Position numbers and translations under genes: made by a program. A model generated the notes under the pieces. It did no database searches, was not told where the DNA came from, and saw nothing but the letters and a program-made list of their open reading frames with translations. From the NCBI GenBank assembly GCA_002386465.1, contig DGIT01000102.1, positions 1 to 11,314 on the forward strand: a stretch of 11,314 nt of DNA, in the 5' to 3' direction. Source of the DNA: Burkholderiales bacterium UBA4615 (lineage in GTDB: Bacteria; Pseudomonadota; Gammaproteobacteria; Burkholderiales; Burkholderiaceae_E). The first letter of the stretch is position 1, and every line of letters starts with the position of its first letter. Below are positions 1 through 5,081 of the stretch, piece after piece.

Positions 1-2
1 GG

Positions 3-680
3 AAGACCTTCCATTGGTCGGGCGAGTACGAGGTCAATATGAACAACCGGCGGACGGTGGAGACCGTGCTCGGTGTCATCGAGCACTGGCAACCGGCGCT
101 TCCGGCGGCCTACGAGTCCACACCGTTCGTCCTCTTGGCCAATATTTCTCCGGGGGTGCAGCACCGGGTGCTGGATCAAATCTCCAAGGCCAAGTTCGTC
201 ATCGCCGATACGATGGACTTGTGGCTGAACATCGCATTGCCCGAAGTCCTAACCCTGTTGAAGCGCATCGACTGTCTGGTGCTCAATGACAGCGAGGCCC
301 GTCAATTGGTCTCTGACGATAACGTGGTGAGTGCCCTGACCAAGATTCACCGGATGGGCCCGAAGTACGTGATCATTAAGAAAGGCGAGCACGGATCCAT
401 TCTCTCAGGTCCGAAGGGGCTCTTCATCGCACCGGCCTACCCGCTCCGCAAGGTGGTCGATCCGACCGGTGCCGGGGACTCGTTCGTGGGCGGTTTGATT
501 GGTTATCTGGCGGCCCAGAAAAAAGGAACGGTTGAGTCCAATCTCCGACGCGCCATGTTGCACGGCAGTGTCGTGGCGTCCTTCTGTTGCGAGGGTTTTG
601 GTCTGAATGTCACCACCCGCACGACCAAGGCTAAGATCTTGGAGCGGGTCAAGGAGCTCGAGCGCTTGAGCAAGTTCTGA
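3..680 (+). CDS. PfkB-family sugar/nucleoside kinase, 5' end outside window
   Basis: This is an ATP-dependent kinase of the PfkB (ribokinase-like) superfamily, which phosphorylates a sugar or nucleoside-type hydroxyl in the cytoplasm. The frame is open from base 3, so the N-terminal part lies off the left edge; the ATG at 39 is internal, because the preceding codons read KTFHWSGEY, a stretch I recall from full-length members of one PfkB subgroup. Visible hallmarks are a NDSEAR segment, which corresponds to the usual N-x-x-E motif, a VIIKKGEHGS strand-turn, and the PfkB signature DPTGAGDSF at 459-485, whose GAGD aspartate (codon 477-479) is the expected catalytic base. The C-terminus ends normally at TGA. 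The substrate cannot be read from the sequence. This subgroup is, from memory, typical of Nitrospira, Acidobacteria and similar phyla rather than betaproteobacteria, so the gene may be transferred or the contig joined wrongly here. The family call is secure; the substrate is unknown. Confidence 0.9.
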   Translation, partial: KTFHWSGEYEVNMNNRRTVETVLGVIEHWQPALPAAYESTPFVLLANISPGVQHRVLDQISKAKFVIADTMDLWLNIALPEVLTLLKRIDCLVLNDSEARQLVSDDNVVSALTKIHRMGPKYVIIKKGEHGSILSGPKGLFIAPAYPLRKVVDPTGAGDSFVGGLIGYLAAQKKGTVESNLRRAMLHGSVVASFCCEGFGLNVTTRTTKAKILERVKELERLSKF

Positions 681-750
681 TGGGCCAAGAGGCGGCAGAT
701 TGGCGCCCCTCTTCTGGGAGCCTGTCCATCGGCCTGCTGAACTGAAACGA

Positions 751-769
751 GGCCTCCGGTTTGGAGGCC
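751..769. terminator. Perfect 7-bp hairpin between pfkB-type gene and kup (possible terminator)
   Basis: GGCCTCC (751-757) pairs perfectly with GGAGGCC (763-769) around a 5-base loop. Read on the minus strand the stem is followed by TCGTTTCAGTT, a weak U-rich stretch, so it could end kup transcription. On the plus strand no U-tract follows. A weaker candidate stem, AAGAGG (687-692) with CCTCTT (708-713), sits just after the PfkB stop. Termination is inferred, not shown. Confidence 0.35.
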
Positions 770-824
770 AATCTTCAGCGCGTTCGAGCGGCCATCGGCG
801 GGGCCCAGTTCCTGATTCTGGATC

Positions 825-846
825 GGGGGCAACTCAGGTTGCCCCC
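825..846. terminator. Perfect 9-bp hairpin downstream of kup
   Basis: GGGGGCAAC (825-833) pairs without mismatch with GTTGCCCCC (838-846) around the tetraloop TCAG. It lies 59 bases past the kup stop in the direction of kup transcription. No run of T follows on either strand, so it is not a classical intrinsic terminator. It may act as a 3'-end stabilising stem or a terminator lacking a U-tract. No gene is visible in 681-905 besides these hairpins. Confidence 0.35.
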
Positions 847-905
847 TGGACTTCGGGCAGAGGTCGCCCGTGCCAGGGAAGCCACGGAAACCGGGGAGAG
901 CTCGA

Positions 906-2780
906 TCAGATCTCCACTTGCATGCCCAACTCGACGACTCGGTTGGCAGGCAGGCGGAAATAGGCCGTGGCGCTGAGGGCGTTGCGGACCATGATGGCGA
1001 ACATGTGCTCCTGCCAGATGTTCATGCCGCCATTGTCGGCCTTCGGGATCACCGTTTCGCGACTGAGGAAGAAGGTCGTGTCCATCTCGTGGAACTCGAG
1101 ATCGTGTTCCGCACACTGCCGAAGGATGGCCTGGATGTTAGGGGTCTCCATGAACCCGTAGTGGGCCTGGACCCGCCAGAAGCCAGACTCCATCCGCTCT
1201 ACCTCCAGCCGGTGGGCCTTGTCCACCACAGGGTCTTCGTCCACGCAGATGGTGAAGAAGACGACCCGCTTGTGGAGCACCTTGTTGTGCTTGAGGTTGT
1301 GCAAGAAGCTGCTCGGGTAACCCACCGATGACGAGCTGAAAAAGACGGCTGACCCCGGCACCCGAGCCACATCAGACAAGTCAAGATCGACATCATCGGT
1401 GGGATCCCAGGTCATGGAGTCCTTGCGGGCCCGCATGATCTCGGTGCCACGTCGCCAGGTGGTCAGGAGCGTGAACATGAAGGTGGCCACCATCAGCGGG
1501 AACCAACCCCCCTCAAACACCTTGCTGATGTTGGCCACGAAAAAGCACACCTCGAGGAACAGAAAGAGCGCCAGCAACGGAAGGATGAGCCGCAACTTCG
1601 AAGACGCACCAAAGAGCACCGCGAAAAACAGCAGCACGCTTCCGATCATCAGATCGCCTGACACCGCCACACCGTACGCGGCCGCCAGATTGGTGGAACT
1701 GCGAAAGCTCATCACCAGAATGAGCACGGCCACCAGCAACATCCAGTTGATGACTGGGATGTAAATCTGCCCTGCCGAGGTGTCCGAGGTGTACAGCACG
1801 CGCAGACGCGGCAGGTAGTTGAGCCGCGAGGCCTGCTGGGTCACCGAAAACGCGCCAGAAATGGTGGCCTGCGACGCGATGACCGTGGCCAGCGTCGACA
1901 GCACAATCAGGGGCACCAGTAGTGCATCGGGTGCAAGCAGATAGAAGGGATTGCGTACTGCCTCGGGATCTCGCAGCACCAGCGCCGCCTGCCCGAAATA
2001 GTTCAGCATCAGGCAGGGAAAGACCAGGATAAACCAGCCATACCGGATAGGCTTGGCGCCGAAATGCCCCAGATCGGCATACAAGGCCTCGGCACCCGTA
2101 AGGGTCAGAAACACAGCGCTCAGGGCAACGAAGGTCCAGTGGGGCTGATCAATGGCAAATCGAATGGCATAGCGTGGATCCACGGCGGCCAAAATGCCAG
2201 GCGTTTGCACGATACTGGCCACACCGAGCGCCGCCAGCGTGAAAAACCACAGCAGCATCACTGGACCAAACAGCGCACCCACCTTAGCCGTACCGTTGCG
2301 CTGAATCATGAACAAGCCCACCAGAATGACCAGCGCGATCGGGACGACGAAACGGGTCAGACCGGGGGCGGCCACGGTGATCCCTTCGACCGCAGACAGC
2401 ACCGAGATGGCGGGCGTGATGACCGCATCCCCATAAAAGAGCGAGGCCGCAAAAATACCCAGCACACTGACCGCCCAGGTCAGGCGTGGCCGCTCGCGCA
2501 CCATGCTCAGCGTATTGGACAACAGCGCCAGTACACCGCCTTCGCCCCGGTAATCAAAGCGCAGCATGACCAGCACGTACTTGATCGACACGATGATGGT
2601 CACGGCCCAGAACATCATGGACAGGACCGGGAAGACCTTGTCAGGCGTCAGCGGCAGTCCGTGAGGCTGCGCAAAGGCTTCCTTGAAGGCATACAGAGGG
2701 CTGGTGCCGATGTCACCGAATACAACCCCCAGGGCGCCCAGAACCAGGGCGGGCAGGCGTTGCGACTGGGCAGAGGACAT
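906..2780 (-). CDS. kup: Kup low-affinity potassium uptake transporter
   Basis: Kup-family (KUP/HAK/KT) potassium importer of the inner membrane, which takes up K+ with protons. The protein has 624 residues from the ATG at 2780, close to the 622 of E. coli Kup. It opens with SQRLPALVLGALGVV followed by the family signature GDIGTSPLY at residues 22-30, and the loop motif YRGEGGVLALL lies near residues 78-87. About twelve hydrophobic helices follow up to roughly residue 455, then a soluble cytoplasmic C-terminal domain of about 170 residues, which is normal for the family. An upstream in-frame ATG at 2813 would add 11 residues, but a TATAAT box at 2828-2833 would place the transcript start only some 8 bases before it, so 2780 is preferred. 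No strong ribosome binding site is visible. The gene stands alone and is divergent from the small CDS at 2962. Confidence 0.97.
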   Translation of the reverse strand: MSSAQSQRLPALVLGALGVVFGDIGTSPLYAFKEAFAQPHGLPLTPDKVFPVLSMMFWAVTIIVSIKYVLVMLRFDYRGEGGVLALLSNTLSMVRERPRLTWAVSVLGIFAASLFYGDAVITPAISVLSAVEGITVAAPGLTRFVVPIALVILVGLFMIQRNGTAKVGALFGPVMLLWFFTLAALGVASIVQTPGILAAVDPRYAIRFAIDQPHWTFVALSAVFLTLTGAEALYADLGHFGAKPIRYGWFILVFPCLMLNYFGQAALVLRDPEAVRNPFYLLAPDALLVPLIVLSTLATVIASQATISGAFSVTQQASRLNYLPRLRVLYTSDTSAGQIYIPVINWMLLVAVLILVMSFRSSTNLAAAYGVAVSGDLMIGSVLLFFAVLFGASSKLRLILPLLALFLFLEVCFFVANISKVFEGGWFPLMVATFMFTLLTTWRRGTEIMRARKDSMTWDPTDDVDLDLSDVARVPGSAVFFSSSSVGYPSSFLHNLKHNKVLHKRVVFFTICVDEDPVVDKAHRLEVERMESGFWRVQAHYGFMETPNIQAILRQCAEHDLEFHEMDTTFFLSRETVIPKADNGGMNIWQEHMFAIMVRNALSATAYFRLPANRVVELGMQVEI

Positions 2781-2827
2781 GGCAGGTAGGCAGTGTGCCG
2801 CAGGCAAGGGCATCCGGCGAAGGGCGG

Positions 2828-2833
2828 ATTATA
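2828..2833 (-). promoter_or_regulatory. Candidate kup promoter -10 box (TATAAT) inside an inverted repeat
   Basis: The minus strand carries a perfect TATAAT, which would start transcription near 2821, about 40 bases before the preferred kup ATG. No good -35 hexamer is seen at 16-18 bases upstream. The box is flanked by an inverted repeat, CGAAGG (2818-2823) and CCTTCG (2835-2840), which could be an operator half-site pair. The promoter is moderately likely; the operator is speculative. Confidence 0.45.
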
Positions 2834-2947
2834 GCCTTCGAAGCATCGGGGGCATCGCCGATCGGCAGGAGCTCATGCGCCAGGGACTTGAAGGCACGCA
2901 AACCGCCCCAAGAACGATGTTGTGCCCTGTTCTTCATCCACTCGAAT

Positions 2948-2953
2948 GGAGGT
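2948..2953 (+). promoter_or_regulatory. Ribosome binding site GGAGGT deciding the start at 2962
   Basis: GGAGGT ends 8 bases before the ATG at 2962, a near-ideal Shine-Dalgarno site. It rules out the longer open frame that begins at 2683, which runs antisense through the start of kup. Confidence 0.8.
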
Positions 2954-2961
2954 CCACTGCC

Positions 2962-3294
2962 ATGCAGTCCAGTACACGCATTGAGGTGCCCGCACGGTTG
3001 ACCGTTCTGGTGACGCTCGCCCGCCTGCTCGAGCAACTTGAGCGCACGCCAGGCGCCATCCACCCTGAGCAGTACCGTTCGGTCGTGAGCCACCTCGCTT
3101 GCGAACTCGAATCGGTGGAGCACGACGACACCTTCAGGAAACTCCTGGATGTGTTCCCTGCAACCTCTCAGCTCTACGAAAACCTGCAGTACGAACGCGC
3201 AGGCCTGTGCCGCTCTCCGCTGGATGCATCGCTCAATGCCGAGCGAGCCGCCCGCTCCGCTCTGGATCGCGCAAAACGATTGCCTTCAGCCTGA
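2962..3294 (+). CDS. Small uncharacterised protein, 110 residues
   Basis: I do not recognise a named domain. The product is a 110-residue soluble protein with no signal peptide or membrane helix. It starts MQSSTRIEVPARLTVLVTLA and is rich in Leu, Glu and Arg, suggesting an all-helical fold. The region around residues 64-90 (DVFPATSQLYENLQYERAGL, then CRSP) looks like the conserved core, and I have an impression of similar short hypothetical proteins in Burkholderiales, which I cannot verify. The coding call rests on the GGAGGT site at 2948-2953, a sensible length and a plausible composition. It is transcribed away from kup, with 181 bases between the two starts, and lies 149 bases before the nitroreductase start. 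It could share regulation with kup, but nothing in the sequence shows this. The function is unknown. Confidence 0.75.
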   Translation: MQSSTRIEVPARLTVLVTLARLLEQLERTPGAIHPEQYRSVVSHLACELESVEHDDTFRKLLDVFPATSQLYENLQYERAGLCRSPLDASLNAERAARSALDRAKRLPSA

Positions 3295-3309
3295 TACGCA
3301 TCGTCGGTC

Positions 3310-3328
3310 GATCTCACTCGAGTGGATC
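3310..3328. repeat. Inverted repeat around CACTCGAGTG upstream of the nitroreductase gene
   Basis: CACTCGAGTG (3315-3324) is a perfect 10-base palindrome, and GATC on each side extends the symmetry, with one unpaired T at 3314. It lies about 35 bases upstream of the candidate -35 box for the nitroreductase gene, so it could be a binding site for a dimeric regulator. Chance occurrence is possible. Confidence 0.3.
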
Positions 3329-3361
3329 TCCGGGGGGCGGGTTCGCTGCGCCTGAGCCGGC

Positions 3362-3389
3362 TTGCTGCCCGAATCGAATCCTTTATGCT
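3362..3389 (+). promoter_or_regulatory. Candidate sigma70-type promoter of the nitroreductase gene
   Basis: TTGCTG (3362-3367) and TATGCT (3384-3389) are separated by 16 bases. They match the consensus at 3 of 6 and 4 of 6 positions. The predicted start would leave a leader of about 50 bases. This is the best promoter-like match in the 3295-3428 gap, but it is only moderate. Confidence 0.3.
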
Positions 3390-3443
3390 GCGCGATGAAC
3401 AGTCACGACATACGCAGCGGATGGCTGCATGGGGGCAGACAGC

Positions 3444-4121
3444 ATGGAATTCGATCAAGTCGTTCGGGGCCGGCGCAGCATTCGCGGCTATCTGGACAAG
3501 CCGGTACCAAAGGCGCTCATCAAGGAAATTCTTGAGCTCGCCATGCGCGCGCCGACCTCGCTCAATACGCAGCCCTGGAACTTTTATGTGGTGGCCGGCG
3601 ATGTGCTGGACCGGATCAGGGCGGGGAATGTAGAGCGCAACCTGGCGGGCGTGCCGCATTCGCGTGAATTTCGCATGGGGCCTGGCTACGAAGGTGTGCA
3701 CCGCGAACGGCAAATCGGGATCGCCAAGCAACTCTTCGCAGCCATGGGCATTGAGCGAGACGACAAGGAAAAACGCCAGGATTGGATCTTGCGCGGTTTT
3801 CGTCAGTTTGGTGCGCCGGTTTCCATCGTGGTCACCTACGACCGCTCTGTGCATGGCAGCGATATCGCCCCCTTCGACTGCGGTGGCGTGGTGAATTGCA
3901 TCGTGAATGCGGCCTGGTCACGTGGGCTGGGCTGCGTCATCAACAGTCAGGGCATCATGCAATCGCCCGTCGTGCGCGCCGAAGCAGGCATTCCAGATGA
4001 TCAGGTGATTCAGACCTGCGTGGCCATGGGTTGGCCAGACGACCGTTTTCCGGCTAATGCCGTGGTCTCGCAACGCAAGTCGGTGGACGAAGCCGCGGTG
4101 TTCCGGGGCTTCAAGGACTGA
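3444..4121 (+). CDS. Nitroreductase family protein, FMN-dependent
   Basis: A cytoplasmic flavoenzyme of the nitroreductase superfamily, which uses NAD(P)H to reduce nitro compounds, quinones or similar acceptors through FMN; the natural substrate cannot be told. From the ATG at 3444 the protein has 225 residues, normal for the family. The FMN-phosphate region RRSIRGY is at residues 10-16, the second FMN-contacting segment APTSLNTQPW at 36-45, and the conserved GLGC turn before helix 'INSQG' at 161-170. The C-terminal stretch MGWPDDRFPAN is the usual G-x-P region near the end of the domain. Start choice: GGGGG at 3431-3435 lies 8 bases before 3444; an ATG at 3429 would add five residues (MGADS) and has a poorer ribosome site, but it remains possible. 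The stop is followed after 8 bases by the LprI-type gene, suggesting co-transcription. Confidence 0.93.
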   Translation: MEFDQVVRGRRSIRGYLDKPVPKALIKEILELAMRAPTSLNTQPWNFYVVAGDVLDRIRAGNVERNLAGVPHSREFRMGPGYEGVHRERQIGIAKQLFAAMGIERDDKEKRQDWILRGFRQFGAPVSIVVTYDRSVHGSDIAPFDCGGVVNCIVNAAWSRGLGCVINSQGIMQSPVVRAEAGIPDDQVIQTCVAMGWPDDRFPANAVVSQRKSVDEAAVFRGFKD

Positions 4122-4129
4122 CATCAAGC

Positions 4130-4828
4130 ATGCATACCTTTGCATTCATGCACGCGTCGCGCATTGCCCTGGTCGCGTGGTTCGCGTTGATGGCCGGGTC
4201 GGTGCATGCCGCATCGTTCGACTGCGGCAAGGCCAGCACCCTCATCGAAAACGCGATCTGCACCAATCCTGAACTCAGCCGTCAGGACGAGGTCTTGGCA
4301 CGCGCCTATCAGGCCGCTCTGAAGCAGGACCCAACCATCAAGGCAGATCAAATCGCATGGCTGAAGGAACGCAATCGCTGCACGGACGAGCGGTGCCTGA
4401 TACGGGCCTATGACCGCAGAATCGCAGAACTCTCGGTACGGCCAGGTAGTACAGGTACCGCTGCGCCTCCAGCGCCTGCCGCCCAATCAGCCTCTCGTTA
4501 CAAGAACCCTGCACAGGTGGCCGACACGCTTCAGATGGCCGGTGTGAGCCGGTGCATTTCTGTAGTCGTTGTGATGAGCGCAGGCTTAGCCCAGGACCCC
4601 ACGATCAAGGCAGACGGGCCGGAGATTCGCAACAATAACGGCCTGCTGACCTTCTACGGCGAAGCGCGGAAACACCTGATCCGATCAATGAATAATCCGG
4701 CCGCTGAGGGCGCCATCGACAACATGGTCAGGCAGCAGGGCGAGTACTACGGGAAAATCGTCCGGTTTCAAGGCTGGGACGCGTTTCTTCCCACGTACAA
4801 GGAGTGCGCGAGCAGCGCGTACCGGTAA
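4130..4828 (+). CDS. Secreted LprI/DUF1311-domain protein with unassigned C-terminal half
   Basis: An exported protein of 232 residues. A signal peptide is clear: a basic n-region, a hydrophobic core IALVAWFALMAG, and a VHA|AS cleavage site after residue 27, without a lipobox. Mature residues 30-100 form an LprI N-terminal (DUF1311) domain: FDCGKA with C32, ENAIC with C44, QIAWLKERNRC with C83 and C89, then a Y-x-x-R pattern, so two disulphides are likely. Such domains occur in periplasmic proteins, some linked to lysozyme inhibition. A Pro/Ala linker (about 103-122) leads to a C-terminal half (123-232) that I do not recognise; it has only C142 and C226, which could pair. The octapeptide QDPTIKAD occurs twice, at residues 66-73 and 155-162. 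The ribosome site is AAGGA at 4113-4117, 12 bases ahead and inside the end of the nitroreductase gene, which suggests translational coupling. A second ATG at 4148 lacks any such site. Confidence 0.85.
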   Translation: MHTFAFMHASRIALVAWFALMAGSVHAASFDCGKASTLIENAICTNPELSRQDEVLARAYQAALKQDPTIKADQIAWLKERNRCTDERCLIRAYDRRIAELSVRPGSTGTAAPPAPAAQSASRYKNPAQVADTLQMAGVSRCISVVVVMSAGLAQDPTIKADGPEIRNNNGLLTFYGEARKHLIRSMNNPAAEGAIDNMVRQQGEYYGKIVRFQGWDAFLPTYKECASSAYR

Positions 4829-4864
4829 AAGAATCCCAGGTGCGCAACAGACTCACGCGAGCCG

Positions 4865-4881
4865 GCGCAGGTACGCTGCGC
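4865..4881. other. Hairpin in the gap between the LprI-type gene and tRNA-Ser
   Basis: GCGCAG (4865-4870) pairs with CTGCGC (4876-4881) around a 5-base loop. It lies between convergent transcripts, 36 bases after the LprI-type stop and 19 bases beyond the tRNA 3' end. No U-tract follows the stem on either strand. On the minus strand a TTTTT run at 4888-4892 comes directly after the tRNA and before this stem, and could help release the tRNA transcript. Confidence 0.3.
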
Positions 4882-4900
4882 GCGATCAAAAAGGGAAGTC

Positions 4901-4991
4901 TGGCGGAGGGACGGGGATTCGAACCCCGGAAGGGCTATTAACCCTTACACGCTTTCCAGGCGTGCGACTTAAACCGCTCATCCATCCCTCC
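4901..4991 (-). tRNA. tRNA-Ser, anticodon GGA, CCA encoded
   Basis: On the minus strand a complete 91-base class II tRNA is visible. The acceptor GGAGGGA (5' end at 4991) pairs with TCCCTCC, followed by G73 and an encoded CCA at 4903-4901. The anticodon stem CACGC/GCGTG encloses the loop CTGGAAA, so the anticodon is GGA and it reads serine codons UCC and UCU. A long variable arm, AAGGG-loop-CCCTT, is typical of tRNA-Ser, and the T-loop GGTTCGAATCC is intact. The gene stands alone between acs and the LprI-type gene. No integrase and no duplicated 3' end are seen nearby, so there is no sign of use as an attachment site in this window. Confidence 0.97.
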
Positions 4992-5001
4992 GAGCGCTGC
5001 G

Positions 5002-5007
5002 ATTGTA
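5002..5007 (-). promoter_or_regulatory. Candidate tRNA-Ser promoter -10 box (TACAAT)
   Basis: The minus strand has TACAAT (5 of 6 to consensus) about 10 bases before the mature tRNA 5' end, followed by the GC-rich stretch CGCAGCGCTCG. A GC-rich discriminator is a known mark of stringently controlled stable-RNA promoters. No good -35 box is seen. The predicted leader would be only a few bases. Confidence 0.4.
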
Positions 5008-5052
5008 CCGCAGGCCTTGGCGGGCTTCGCTCGGGGTGGGGATGCGACGGCG

Positions 5053-5076
5053 CGGCCGGTGAATCAGTTCCGGCCG
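5053..5076. terminator. Perfect 7-bp hairpin just downstream of acs
   Basis: CGGCCGG (5053-5059) pairs with CCGGCCG (5070-5076) around a 10-base loop, only 5 bases past the acs stop. No U-tract follows. The position suggests an acs 3'-end or termination role, possibly separating acs from the tRNA gene, but this is inferred. Confidence 0.4.
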
Positions 5077-5081
5077 GGTGC

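Noticed and set aside
700..963. Possible gene between the PfkB-type gene and kup on the plus strand
   Set aside because: The frame overlaps the kup 3' end, contains two strong hairpins, and gives an Arg/Gly/Pro-rich product without family features or a ribosome site.
2064..2789. 241-codon open frame on the plus strand
   Set aside because: It is antisense to kup and its translation is a Gln/His/Arg-rich low-complexity product, the usual shadow of a hydrophobic membrane protein gene.
2683..2961. Extended N-terminus for the small CDS ending at 3294
   Set aside because: The extension overlaps the start of kup antisense, reads as Arg-rich noise and ignores the GGAGGT site directly before 2962.
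4901..4991. tRNA-Ser as an integration site for a mobile element
   Set aside because: No integrase gene and no second copy of the tRNA 3' end could be found by eye in the window, and the flanking genes are ordinary housekeeping genes.
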